From assembly GCA_030673825.1 (NCBI GenBank), contig JAUTCS010000118.1, positions 43,411-107,410 of the forward strand: a DNA stretch of 64,000 nt. The letters run 5' to 3'. Positions 8,237-15,991 of this stretch are shown here, piece after piece (position 1 is the stretch's first letter; each line of letters opens with the position of its first letter). Position numbers and translations under genes: made by a program. The notes beneath the pieces were generated by a model. It did no database searches, had not been told where the DNA came from, and saw only the letters and a program-made list of their open reading frames with translations. This stretch comes from Verrucomicrobiota bacterium JB024. GTDB lineage: Bacteria > Verrucomicrobiota > Verrucomicrobiia > Opitutales > Cerasicoccaceae.

Positions 8237-9055
8237 ATGAACAACACCATCCTCAAGACCACTCTCGGTAAGGCCGCTCTGGCCGCCGTTGCGATCTGTG
8301 GACTTGCCGCTGCCGCGAACGCCACCCCCGTGTCGTTCAAGTTTGACAGCGTTTCCAACAGCACGACCGTCAAGGCCAAGCTCAACGGACAGACAAAGAA
8401 CCTCTACGTCGGCACGCTGGACTTGACGCTTTACGACAGCGGCTCTGGCAACAGCGCCCAGACTGTGGCCTTCTGTGCCGAGATCGGCCAGTCGATCTCC
8501 ATCGGCTCGACCTATACCAATTACAATGTGACCTCACTGACCGAGGCCAACATCGGCCTGAGCGAATCCCAGGCGCGCAACGCCGCCATCCTGTTCGACC
8601 TGTACTACCAGGGGCAGGACGCCAGCAGCTGGACCACGATGGAATCCACCGCTTTCCAGCTCGCCCTGTGGGAACTGACTCACGACGACGACGGCAGCAT
8701 GGTCTCCAACGGCCTCAGCCGCGGCGACTTCAAGGTCAGCATCGACGACCAGAACACGGGCGACTACAATACGACCCGCAACTACGTCAACAAGGCCATG
8801 GACTACCTCAACCAGGTCGAAGCCCTGGCCAAGAACGGCTACAACCCGTACAGCGAACTGGTCGCCTTGACCAGCACCACCAACCAGGACCTCGTCGTCC
8901 TCGGTGTGGCCATCCCCGGTGGCGGTGGCGGTGAACCGGTCGCGGTGCCCTTCGGCGTCAATCCGATGCCGGGTCTGGCCATCATCGGGCTGTTTGGCTG
9001 GCGTCGTCTGCGCAAGCGGATGAACGCCCGGGCCGAAGAGGCCCAGGCTGCCTAA
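8237..9055 (+). CDS. Exported surface protein with Cys-Gln thioester-like motif and C-terminal sorting signal
   Basis: The 272-residue product has a signal peptide (cleavage likely after AAANA, about residue 29). Its C-terminus is a sorting-signal variant: a Gly-rich linker, VPFGVNPMPGLAIIGLF, then WRRLRKR and a hydrophilic tail. This is not canonical PEP-CTERM; it recalls the cyanobacterial PFE-type signal. The ectodomain has VAFCAEIG (C80) and, about 60 residues later, STAFQLALWELTHD (Q141). That layout resembles the Cys...Gln pair of thioester-domain adhesins, which form an internal thioester and bind surfaces covalently. Thioester formation is inferred. The next gene is an HpsJ-like membrane protein on the same strand, after a hairpin. 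Confidence 0.7.
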   Translation: MNNTILKTTLGKAALAAVAICGLAAAANATPVSFKFDSVSNSTTVKAKLNGQTKNLYVGTLDLTLYDSGSGNSAQTVAFCAEIGQSISIGSTYTNYNVTSLTEANIGLSESQARNAAILFDLYYQGQDASSWTTMESTAFQLALWELTHDDDGSMVSNGLSRGDFKVSIDDQNTGDYNTTRNYVNKAMDYLNQVEALAKNGYNPYSELVALTSTTNQDLVVLGVAIPGGGGGEPVAVPFGVNPMPGLAIIGLFGWRRLRKRMNARAEEAQAA

Positions 9056-9078
9056 TACAACCGGAGATATTTCATGTT

Positions 9079-9108
9079 GCCAGGCATAGTGCCTGGCATC
9101 ATTTTTTT
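9079..9108 (+). terminator. Intrinsic terminator or attenuator between the adhesin-like gene and the HpsJ-like gene
   Basis: GCCAGGCA-TAG-TGCCTGGC forms an 8-bp stem followed by ATCATTTTTTT. It lies 24 bases after one stop and 11 before the next start, so it probably lowers expression of the downstream membrane protein relative to the abundant exported protein. Confidence 0.8.
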
Positions 9109-9119
9109 CCGAAGTCATC

Positions 9120-9872
9120 ATGAAGCAGCGCCTCAAGCAGATCTACCGTCCCCTCGAAGTTCCAGAGTGTATCCCCAGCCCGCTCCCCGTCGTGGGTGCG
9201 GCTTTGGTTATCTACTCCCTTTTCCAGTACGCCTACATCATCTATCCGATCCAGCCGGGCAATTCGGACTGGGAGTTCCTGGTCATCGGCGCGTTGGTGG
9301 ACAACGCTTTCACGCCCATCCTGGGCATCGCGCTGTTCCTCTTCGGCGGGGCTATCGAAATGCCCCTGTGGCGGATCGTCGGCTCGCGCATCCTGACCTG
9401 GCTCAGCCTCGCCTTCGGCGTGATCTACCTGTTACTGGTCCCGTTGGCGCTCAACGACGGCATGCGCATCGGCCGCTATATGAACGCGCAGATGGCCACG
9501 GCGGAAAACATCTCCCAGTCCCAGCAGCAGAAGGTCCGCAAGGCACTCGACAGCGCCACCACCATGCAAGAGCTGGAGGTGCTCACCACCGTGCTGAACC
9601 TCACGCCCTCGATGGAGCAGCGCAACAAGCAGATGCCCGACGACTCCTTCGTCGCCCGGCGCGAGTGGCTCTGGGAAACCATCCGTTCCAACCAGAAGCG
9701 CATGCTCGAAGAGGCCAAGGCACTCTACACGGCCAACCGCACCACCCTCCGCAAGGACATGATCAAGGCCGCCTTCGGCTCCACGTTCATGGCCGCCGTT
9801 TACCTGTACTTCTTCTTCGCTTTCAAGATGGTCCGCAAAAAGTACCGCCTGGTCGAAGACGAGGACCTCTGA
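9120..9872 (+). CDS. HpsJ-like multi-pass membrane protein
   Basis: The 250-residue product has three N-terminal transmembrane helices (about 20-45, 55-82, 88-112), a long helical, probably coiled-coil region with many Gln/Glu/Lys (115-215), and a final transmembrane helix (about 218-237). Architecture and N-terminus (LKQIYRPL) resemble HpsJ-family proteins of cyanobacteria, which are associated with exopolysaccharide and sorting systems. The assignment rests on architecture and is tentative. It lacks the Cys/Arg/His catalytic set expected of an exosortase. Position directly after a sorted surface protein suggests it helps process or localise that protein. An intrinsic terminator follows. Confidence 0.5.
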   Translation: MKQRLKQIYRPLEVPECIPSPLPVVGAALVIYSLFQYAYIIYPIQPGNSDWEFLVIGALVDNAFTPILGIALFLFGGAIEMPLWRIVGSRILTWLSLAFGVIYLLLVPLALNDGMRIGRYMNAQMATAENISQSQQQKVRKALDSATTMQELEVLTTVLNLTPSMEQRNKQMPDDSFVARREWLWETIRSNQKRMLEEAKALYTANRTTLRKDMIKAAFGSTFMAAVYLYFFFAFKMVRKKYRLVEDEDL

Positions 9873-9920
9873 GCGGCAAGCAGAGTCCGCTGATTTTCCC
9901 TGTTAAACCCACCCACAAAG

Positions 9921-9951
9921 AAATCCCGGTCGTTGCGGCCGGGATTTTTTG
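9921..9951 (+). terminator. Intrinsic terminator after the HpsJ-like gene
   Basis: An AATCCCGG...CCGGGATT stem is followed by a run of T, about 50 bases after the stop codon at 9872. Confidence 0.85.
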
Positions 9952-9962
9952 TGGAGAAAGCC

Positions 9963-10182
9963 TGCCCGCGAAGCCACGCGAAGGGACGCGAAGCAGGGTC
10001 AGTCCCTTTGGACTGCGGCAGCTAAAGTCTCAACTGCTCGGCTTTTTGCTTTTCACACGGATCACACGGACGCCGCAGCCAACGAAAAACATCCATGTTA
10101 TCCGTGGTTGAAGAAATTTCTCTCTCTCCCGAAACGAAGCCGTCCGGCGACCTTCGCGCCTCTTCGCGTGCCTTCGCGGGCA
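9963..10182. repeat. Nested inverted pairs of GCGAAG-type and CACGGAT-type repeats
   Basis: This fills the gene-free region 9952-10216. The outer arms are GCCCGCGAAGCCACGCGAAG (from 9964) and its near-complement ending 10182. The inner arms are CACACGGATCACACGGAC (10053-10071) and ATCCATGTTATCCGTGGTT (10091-10110). A related GCGAAG arm is at 14304-14334 and a related CACGGAT pair at 14194-14252. No coding potential is evident. Confidence 0.75.
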
Positions 10183-10216
10183 AAAAACAACCGTCCCCCG
10201 GTCCGCTGTGCCCCCC

Positions 10217-10648
10217 TCACTCGTCGTCTTCGGGCAGGTCGGGGACGTTGCGCTTGCGCAGGGTAAAGGTGTTGGTGTCGTCCACTCGGCTGTACGCGAT
10301 GTGGTCCATCAGCTTCTTGCAGAAAAAGATACCCAGGCCGCCGATGGGGCGATCCTCCAGCGGAGCGTCGATATCCGGCTCTTTGGCGTCATGGAGCGGG
10401 TCGAAAGGCTTGCCGTGGTCGCGCACAATCGCCTCCACCTCACCGTCCTCCAGGCGCAGGGACAGGTAGATGTGGTGCTGGGAGGGCACCTCGTAGGCGT
10501 AGGAGATGATGTTGGTCAGGACCTCGTCCAGGCAGAGGTTAAAGGTGTGCACCACCGCCGGGTGCACTTCGTGCTCCTCGCCAAATTGTTCCAGGTCGGC
10601 CGCCAGCTGGTCGAGCTCCTTGAAGTCGTTGATGTAGGTAAAGTCCAT
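10217..10648 (-). CDS. Anti-sigma regulatory factor, RsbW/SpoIIAB-type ATP-binding protein
   Basis: Serine kinase or ATPase of the partner-switching family, which sequesters a sigma factor or phosphorylates a STAS antagonist. The 143-residue product is one GHKL domain: N-box LDEVLTNIISYAY, G1 box VRDHGKPFDP and G2 box IGGLGIFFCKK. It lies 97 bp downstream of a response-regulator/SpoIIE phosphatase on the same strand, so the two probably act in opposition on a shared STAS protein. A STAS gene exists 43 kb away (53383-53718); whether it is the partner is unknown. Confidence 0.88.
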   Translation of the reverse strand: MDFTYINDFKELDQLAADLEQFGEEHEVHPAVVHTFNLCLDEVLTNIISYAYEVPSQHHIYLSLRLEDGEVEAIVRDHGKPFDPLHDAKEPDIDAPLEDRPIGGLGIFFCKKLMDHIAYSRVDDTNTFTLRKRNVPDLPEDDE

Positions 10649-10745
10649 CGGTGAGAGTGAATGTCGGTCTGGGTGGTTTTTCGGGAAACCCCGCGGCGAA
10701 ACGCTTCGGACGCGGGTTTCCTATCGGAACATAGGGCCGGAAGGG

Positions 10746-11948
10746 TTACTTGAAAATAATTTCCATGAGGGAGAAGTCGTCTTCGAAGGCGGAGTGGCCC
10801 TGGGCCTGGCGGACCCAATCGACCATGCTGGCGACCTTGGTCTTGCCCTCGGCGGGCGGCAGGCACAGTCCCTCGCCGAACTCCTCCTCGGTCATCATGC
10901 CGCGTCCATCGGCGTAATCGACCTCGTACACCCCGTCGCTGAAGACGTAGAGCTTGCTTCCAGCGGGCACCTGGGTGCTGTCCGTGGTGAAGGGTGCCCC
11001 GAGCATCCCACCGATGACCATGCCCGGCGTGGAAAGCGTCTGGAGTGAGCCCTGCGGGTTGGCCGGGTCGGTGATGAGCACAGCGGGCGGGTGGCCCCCG
11101 GAGGAAAACTTCAGTGTGCGGGTGGGCCGGTGGAAAACGCCGTACCAGAGCGTGAAGTACATCTGGTTGTGCTTGTCCATGTCGAAGGCCTCATTGAGCC
11201 CCGAGAGGACCGCACCGGGATCGCGGAAGTCCACCCCCGGCAGCGACTGCGCGCGCAGGACGTTGATGGCGGAGACCGAGTGCAGGGCCGCCCCCACCCC
11301 ATGCCCGGTCACGTCGAGCAGGTAGATGGCGAAATGCTCCTCGTCGAGATCGTGATAGCCGAAGGTGTCCCCGGCCAGGTCGGAAGAGGAGATAAAAACC
11401 CAGTCGGTCTTGACGATGTCGTTCTCCATCGGGTCCGGAAAGAGCGAACGCACGTAGCGGGCGGCCTCGTCAAGCTCGGCCTTAAGCGCGGCCTCGGCCT
11501 GTTGGCGCTGAAGCAGGTTCAGGTAGCCCTTGGAGTGGTAGCGGATGCGGGCGATCACTTCCAGCTTGTCGGGGAGCTTGACCATGTAGTCGTTCGCCCC
11601 CAGCTCGAAAGCCCGCTTCTTCGTCTCCGGCTCCTCCTTGGAGGACAGGACGATCATCGGCACCTCCTTCGTCTCGGCCTTGGCGCGGAAGAACTTCACC
11701 AGCGTGAGCCCGTCGATGTCGGGCATGACGAGATCCTGCAAGATAACCGTGGGCTTGATCTCCAGCGCGGTCTCAATGGCCTTGGAAGGGTCGTTGATGG
11801 CGTGAAAGGCGATGTCGGGCTCACCGGCGAGCATGCGGCGCACGGCTTCGCAGACCATGGCCTGGTCGTCCACCATGAGGACCTTGATAGCCGGCTCCTG
11901 GCCGGGACTGTCGGGATGGGCAAGAGCCTGGGTGAGAGCATCCTTCAT
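10746..11948 (-). CDS. Response regulator with SpoIIE/PP2C phosphatase output
   Basis: About 400 residues. An N-terminal receiver domain has the acidic pair VDDQ, phospho-acceptor Asp in ILQDLVMPD and the conserved Lys in MVKLPDK. A short helical linker leads to a PPM-type Ser phosphatase domain with SSSDLAGDTFGYHDLD, LLDVTGHGVGAALHSV, SGGHPPAV, FSDGVYE and a terminal EDDFSLMEI, which together supply the metal-binding Asp residues. Phosphorylation of the receiver should gate dephosphorylation of a STAS antagonist. I chose the ATG at 11948; an in-frame GTG at 11969 is possible. First gene of a two-gene unit with the anti-sigma kinase. Confidence 0.9.
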   Translation of the reverse strand: MKDALTQALAHPDSPGQEPAIKVLMVDDQAMVCEAVRRMLAGEPDIAFHAINDPSKAIETALEIKPTVILQDLVMPDIDGLTLVKFFRAKAETKEVPMIVLSSKEEPETKKRAFELGANDYMVKLPDKLEVIARIRYHSKGYLNLLQRQQAEAALKAELDEAARYVRSLFPDPMENDIVKTDWVFISSSDLAGDTFGYHDLDEEHFAIYLLDVTGHGVGAALHSVSAINVLRAQSLPGVDFRDPGAVLSGLNEAFDMDKHNQMYFTLWYGVFHRPTRTLKFSSGGHPPAVLITDPANPQGSLQTLSTPGMVIGGMLGAPFTTDSTQVPAGSKLYVFSDGVYEVDYADGRGMMTEEEFGEGLCLPPAEGKTKVASMVDWVRQAQGHSAFEDDFSLMEIIFK

Positions 11949-12000
11949 GCCCGCGGATTGAAACCGCACCCGCCCCGGACGGCAAGAATGGAAGTGGGGA

Positions 12001-12146
12001 GTTTGAGAGTTTGAGAGTTACGGTGGGCGCGTGCGCCCAAACAGAAGGTGGACGATTCCGGGCCGAAAAAGAAAAATCTCGCTCCCGTGTCACCACGTCA
12101 GCATCTTCCAACTCTCAAACCGTCGAACTTTCAAACTCTCAAACTT
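12001..12146. repeat. Inverted pair of TTTGARRG octamer repeats, pair 1
   Basis: GTTTGAGAGTTTGAGAGTT at 12001-12019 is opposed by (A)ACTCTCAAAC...CTTTCAAACTCTCAAACTT at 12109-12146. The unit repeats with an 8-base period. Copies recur at 13516-13556, 13630-13663 and 57664-57699, always between genes. Confidence 0.8.
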
Positions 12147-12219
12147 AAAAAAAACCCTTGCCATGCGGCGGGGAACGGCTAATTTGCCACGTTTTTCACC
12201 TAAGAGGAGAACCAATTCC

Positions 12220-12450
12220 ATGTCACGCATCTGCATCGTCACCGGCAAACGCCCCGTCCGCGGTCGTCGCATCCATCGTAAGGGTCAGACCAAGAAAAGC
12301 GGCGGTATCGGCACGCACGTCACCAAGACCGTCAAGCGCACTTTCCGCCCGAACCTGCAGCGCGTCCGGGTCAAGCTCCCCAGCGGCCAGGTCAAGCGCG
12401 TCTGGGTGTCCGCCAAGGCCCTCAAGGCCGGCAAGGTTGAGAAGGTCTAA
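12220..12450 (+). CDS. rpmB: Large ribosomal subunit protein bL28
   Basis: Structural protein of the 50S subunit. The 76-residue basic product starts MSRICIVTGKRPV, the diagnostic bL28 N-terminus, and keeps the TKRTFRPNLQ-like core (TVKRTFRPNLQRVRV) and a C-terminal VWVSAKALKAG. I chose the ATG at 12220 because AGGAGA lies about 8 bases upstream and the sequence aligns from there; the longer in-frame ORF runs into an octamer repeat. Single gene with its own terminator. Confidence 0.95.
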   Translation: MSRICIVTGKRPVRGRRIHRKGQTKKSGGIGTHVTKTVKRTFRPNLQRVRVKLPSGQVKRVWVSAKALKAGKVEKV

Positions 12451-12480
12451 GCCCCTCGCCCCAGCGAACCCTTTCCAAAA

Positions 12481-12503
12481 CCCGGCCAAGGCCGGGTTTT
12501 TTT
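12481..12503 (+). terminator. Intrinsic terminator after rpmB
   Basis: CCCGGCC-AA-GGCCGGG is followed by seven T residues. The stop codon is 31 bases upstream. Confidence 0.9.
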
Positions 12504-12553
12504 ATGTCTATTCCGTTGCCACAAGTGCAGAAGCCCCACTAAGTTAGGGCATT

Positions 12554-13510
12554 ATGCAAGCGGGACATACCGTTACGCGCCACTACCCCCTCCCACGAAT
12601 CGATTTTGCCGACTTTTGGGACATCTGCGGGACGTTCATGCGCGTACACCCCAGCCTTTCCCACATCCGCTACACCATCGAGGGCTCCGAGACCACCCTG
12701 GCCGACCGCGAGGCCGACGTCTCCAAAATCCTGGGCCGCCTCCAACGCAAGCCCCAGGACATCCTGCTGATGGAGGCCGAGTTCGAGGGGCCGAACACGC
12801 GCGAGGGTTTCGCCAAGGCCGTTTACCGCCCCGTGCCGGTCGAGGACGAGCCCGCCGGGCTCACCCTCACCTCCCAGAGCATCACCAAGCTCCAGCTCTA
12901 CCAGTTCGAGAGCCTGCTGTACGACAAATACAACCTCGACGACGCCGCGCATACCTCAATCGAGTTTGGCAAGCCCTGCGAGATCCTGGCCGCGATCATC
13001 GACCTGCGCGGCTTTTCCCAGTTCTGCGAAAAGCCCAACATCGAGTCCCCCTACACCTGCGGACTCATGCACTCCTTTTACCAGGCCGTCCGCCACAGCT
13101 ACATCAAGTACCCGCCCGAGCTGATGAAATTCCTCGGTGACGGCGTGCTCGCCCTCTGGGAAACCACCGCCCAGGACCGCGAGATCGCCATCGACATCTG
13201 CCTCTCCGGTTCACTCGACATCAACAACCGCTGGCAGGTCGTGCGCCGCAGCTCGCAGTTCACCCACGGCGCGCCCGAAGAGGTCGCCATCGGCATCTCT
13301 TTCGGCCTGGCCAGCCAGCTCCCCGAGGTCGGCGACTACATCGGCCGCCCCATCAACATCGCCAGCCGCCTCAGCAGTGTCTGCCCCGGTGGTCAACTCT
13401 ACGTGGACAAGTCCGTCCCCAGCATCGGCCCCGAGTACGCCAAGGACGACGCCACCGCCCATATCAAAAGCTTCGGCCGCTACTACATCTGGCGCATCCA
13501 GGCCGGGTAA
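12554..13510 (+). CDS. Class III adenylate/guanylate cyclase domain protein
   Basis: Makes cAMP or cGMP from the nucleoside triphosphate. In the 318-residue product the C-terminal half is a CHD catalytic domain: IIDLRGFSQF (metal Asp, D150), KFLGDGVLALW (metal Asp, D196, with the base-contact-type Lys before it) and GRPINIASRL, which supplies the transition-state Asn/Arg. The N-terminal about 130 residues form an unrecognised, probably regulatory, domain without membrane segments, so the enzyme is cytoplasmic. Whether it makes cAMP or cGMP cannot be read with confidence. It lies alone between rpmB and gluconokinase. Confidence 0.82.
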   Translation: MQAGHTVTRHYPLPRIDFADFWDICGTFMRVHPSLSHIRYTIEGSETTLADREADVSKILGRLQRKPQDILLMEAEFEGPNTREGFAKAVYRPVPVEDEPAGLTLTSQSITKLQLYQFESLLYDKYNLDDAAHTSIEFGKPCEILAAIIDLRGFSQFCEKPNIESPYTCGLMHSFYQAVRHSYIKYPPELMKFLGDGVLALWETTAQDREIAIDICLSGSLDINNRWQVVRRSSQFTHGAPEEVAIGISFGLASQLPEVGDYIGRPINIASRLSSVCPGGQLYVDKSVPSIGPEYAKDDATAHIKSFGRYYIWRIQAG

Positions 13511-13515
13511 CGAAT

Positions 13516-13663
13516 AAGTTTGAGAGTTTGAAGGTTTGAGGGTTTGAGAGTTTGATTTGGCTGCCACCCTGGAGGCTGCACCATTTGACGTGCTCCCATC
13601 ACGCCGCCACCGATCCGCCTTCCCCCAACGCTCAAACCTTCAAACCTTCAAACTCTCAAACTT
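13516..13663. repeat. Inverted pair of TTTGARRG octamer repeats, pair 2
   Basis: The forward arm 13516-13556 has five octamers (TTTGAGAG, TTTGAAGG, TTTGAGGG, TTTGAGAG, TTTGA). The reverse arm 13630-13663 carries the complementary series. About 74 bases of unrelated sequence lie between. The right arm ends five bases before the gluconokinase start codon. Confidence 0.85.
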
Positions 13664-13667
13664 CGTC

Positions 13668-14156
13668 ATGGTAATAATAGTAATGGGCGTATCCGGCTCG
13701 GGCAAAAGCACGATCGGGGAACAATTGGCCACCGCCACCGGCGGGACCTTCTTCGATGGGGACGACTTCCACCCACCCGCCAACGTCGCCAAGATGCACG
13801 CGGGCATCCCGCTCGACGACGCCGACCGCTTGCCCTGGCTGCAACGCCTGCGCCAGTTGATCGAGGAACAGGCGACCAAGCCCGCCCCGTCCGTCATCGC
13901 CTGCTCTGCGCTCAAGCGTACCTACCGCGAGATCCTCGCCCCCGGCGGCGACCCGCGGGTGCACTTCGTCTACCTGCAAGGCTCCTTCGAGCTCATCGCC
14001 GCCCGCCTTCACGCCCGACACGGGCACTTCATGCCCGAGAGCCTGCTGCGCAGCCAGTTCGACGCCCTGGAGGTCCCCCAGGACGCCCTCACGGTCGATA
14101 TCACCCCGCCGCCCGAAGCCATCGTGACCGAGCTGCGCGGAAAGCTCGGGGTGTAG
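13668..14156 (+). CDS. gntK: Gluconokinase
   Basis: Phosphorylates D-gluconate to 6-phosphogluconate with ATP, feeding the pentose phosphate or Entner-Doudoroff pathways. The 162-residue product has the P-loop GVSGSGKS (7-14), the family motif FFDGDDFHPPANVAKM, a DDADRLPWL segment and CSALKRTYRE, all typical of GntK. Length is normal. I chose the ATG at 13668 because the upstream in-frame extension is octamer repeat. No Shine-Dalgarno motif is visible, since the repeat occupies that position. Confidence 0.92.
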   Translation: MVIIVMGVSGSGKSTIGEQLATATGGTFFDGDDFHPPANVAKMHAGIPLDDADRLPWLQRLRQLIEEQATKPAPSVIACSALKRTYREILAPGGDPRVHFVYLQGSFELIAARLHARHGHFMPESLLRSQFDALEVPQDALTVDITPPPEAIVTELRGKLGV

Positions 14157-14193
14157 CGCCTCCCAAGCTCCTTGAAATAAGCAAAATTCCTTT

Positions 14194-14252
14194 TACCACG
14201 GATAACTCGGATATTGATTTCTCATCTGTACTATCCGCGACATCCGTGGTTT
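14194..14252. repeat. CACGGAT-type palindromic repeat, copy 3
   Basis: ACCACGGATAACTCGGAT (from 14196) and ATCCGCGACATCCGTGGT (to 14250) are inverted arms about 20 bases apart. This copy lies between convergent gntK and the esterase gene. A lone GCGAAG-type arm follows at 14304-14334. Confidence 0.75.
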
Positions 14253-14290
14253 AAAAAAAAGGGCCGCCGGGATTTTTCCCGACAGCCCTG
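14252..14290 (-). terminator. Intrinsic terminator after the acetylxylan esterase gene
   Basis: On the minus strand, AGGGCTGTCGGGA pairs imperfectly with TCCCGGCGGCCCT around an AAAA loop, followed by a run of T. It serves the esterase gene ending at 14341. Confidence 0.8.
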
Positions 14291-14340
14291 TAAAAAACAA
14301 TCCCTTCGCGGCACTTCGCGTGCCTTCGCGGGCAGACGCC

Positions 14341-15303
14341 TTATAGCCCCATGATGAACTGGAACATCTCCTCGCCCGCGCCGGGCAGATTCTCGTGGCC
14401 GAAGTCCGGGTAGAGCAGGTACGACTTTTGGGCCGTGATCGCGTTGTAGGCGGCGAACTGCGTGGAGGGCGGGCAAACGTCATCGCTCTGCGAGATGGCC
14501 ATCAACACCTCACCCTTGATGCGCGGAGCCAGGTGCGTCACGTCGATGTAGCCGAGCTTTTCAAAGATCTCCTCCTCACGCTCGTGGCGGGGGTCGAAGC
14601 GGCGGAAGTAGTCCCGCAGACCGGTGTAGGCGCGCTGGTCGAGCCCCATCTCCCACACACGGCGGTAGTCGCAGAGGAAGGGGAAGGTCGAGCTGACGCG
14701 CTTGATCTCGGGCACGAGCCCGGCGCAAGCCAGCGAAAGCGCCCCGCCCTGGCTGCCGCCGATGGTGCCGACGCGGGTCGCGTCCACCCACTCGAAACCC
14801 ATCACGATCCGGGCCATCAGCGCGGTGTCGAGGAAGACGTTGCGGTAGTACATCTTCTCGGGCTCGTCATCGAGGCCCTTGATGATGTGCCCGTGCAGGG
14901 TATTGCCACGCGTGGGCACGATGTCCTCGGAGAGGCCGCCCTGGCCGCGGCAGTCCAGCCCGGCCACGGTGAAGCCTGCCGCCACATAGGGGAGCATAGC
15001 CACCCAGTCCGGTGAGGAGCCGGAGTAGCCGTGGAAAAACAGCAGCGCGGGCGCGGGCTCCTTCGGCAGGTGCTTCGGGGTCACCACACGCGCGTGGACA
15101 CGAGCGCCGCCGGTGCCAGTGAAGTGCATCGACTGGCAGGTGGCGTAGCTGACCGGAAAGTCCGCCTCGCGGAAGGTCACCTGCGGATCGAGCGCGTCCA
15201 GCTCGGACAGCCCCTTGGCCCAGAAGGCGTCGAAGTCAGCCGGGCGGGGGTTCGTGCTGGTAAAATTAACAAGTTCGTGGAGCGGTTTATCAACGACGGG
15301 CAT
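14341..15303 (-). CDS. Acetylxylan esterase / cephalosporin-C deacetylase (CE7, AXE1 family)
   Basis: Alpha/beta hydrolase that removes acetyl groups from xylo-oligosaccharides and other acetylated sugars. The 320-residue product matches CE7 in length and motifs: oxyanion RGQGG (119-123), nucleophile GGSQGG (S184), acid in QSDDVCPPST and the histidine in PDFGHENLPG near the C-terminus. No signal peptide is seen, so it acts in the cytoplasm on imported sugars. That fits a polysaccharide-degrading lifestyle. No neighbouring glycosidase is present. Confidence 0.9.
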   Translation of the reverse strand: MPVVDKPLHELVNFTSTNPRPADFDAFWAKGLSELDALDPQVTFREADFPVSYATCQSMHFTGTGGARVHARVVTPKHLPKEPAPALLFFHGYSGSSPDWVAMLPYVAAGFTVAGLDCRGQGGLSEDIVPTRGNTLHGHIIKGLDDEPEKMYYRNVFLDTALMARIVMGFEWVDATRVGTIGGSQGGALSLACAGLVPEIKRVSSTFPFLCDYRRVWEMGLDQRAYTGLRDYFRRFDPRHEREEEIFEKLGYIDVTHLAPRIKGEVLMAISQSDDVCPPSTQFAAYNAITAQKSYLLYPDFGHENLPGAGEEMFQFIMGL

Positions 15304-15422
15304 AAGACTTCCTGCTTAAACCCCGGCGCGAAAAAAGCAAGCGCACGCATCATCTCAACGCACAAAATATGCGCAACAGTTGTCGACACCGGCCCGCCCA
15401 CGGCAGGACTATCTGTACCCGC

Positions 15423-15893
15423 TCAGGAAGCGAAAACTTTGGCGAAGGGCTCGACGGGCTGCTTTTCCCATTGTTCGTGAGTGCAGCCGTAAATCGCCTG
15501 AAAGACCGCGTCGAAATCGTCGTCCACCAGCGAAATGGCCTCCTCGTCGCTCTTGCCGTTGGCGATGGTGGCCTTGCAGATCCAGTGGCGATTGGTGAAA
15601 GCGTCGGCCAACAGCTGGAACTCCACCTCCGGGTATTCCTTGGAGAGGGCCTTGAGCTCCTTGAAGGGGGGCTCCCAGTCGGTGTTGAAGTTCACCCGGC
15701 CATTGTCCACCCGGACAAAGTTCCACTGCTCCCGTGCGAGCTTTTCCAAAGCCGCCGTGGCGGCTTCGCGTTGGGCGTCGTCACCGCCGCTGACGGTGAT
15801 GAGGTTGTTGATGTCCCGTTCTTCAGCCATGGTCAGGTAGAAATCCCGGCGCGTAAGTTTGCGCCACTCATAAAAGGCGAAGGCATTAGGCAT
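15423..15893 (-). CDS. Hypothetical protein, possible YubB/api92-like ferredoxin fold
   Basis: The 156-residue acidic product has no signal peptide or membrane segment. The segment NLITVSGG followed by a Trp/Pro-rich stretch (FNTDWEPPFKELKALSKEYP) and a beta-rich end faintly resembles YubB/api92-like proteins; this is weak. The ATG at 15893 is taken. An internal ATG at 15830 (MAEERDINN) would place the NLITVSG strand near the N-terminus and is nearly as good. No functional context. Confidence 0.6.
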   Translation of the reverse strand: MPNAFAFYEWRKLTRRDFYLTMAEERDINNLITVSGGDDAQREAATAALEKLAREQWNFVRVDNGRVNFNTDWEPPFKELKALSKEYPEVEFQLLADAFTNRHWICKATIANGKSDEEAISLVDDDFDAVFQAIYGCTHEQWEKQPVEPFAKVFAS

Positions 15894-15991
15894 TCAACCC
15901 GCCCGGGTCAACCGCCTTTTTTCCGGGCGTTCTTCCAGCCCAGATGACATCCTATCCGGAGAGAGATTCCTCTCCGCTCTCACGACAGGGT

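Noticed and set aside
9120..9872. Exosortase assignment for the HpsJ-like protein
   Set aside because: No Cys/Arg/His catalytic triad in membrane segments; topology differs.
12001..13663. CRISPR array
   Set aside because: The octamer repeats are short, tandem and inverted with no spacers of constant length; no cas genes.
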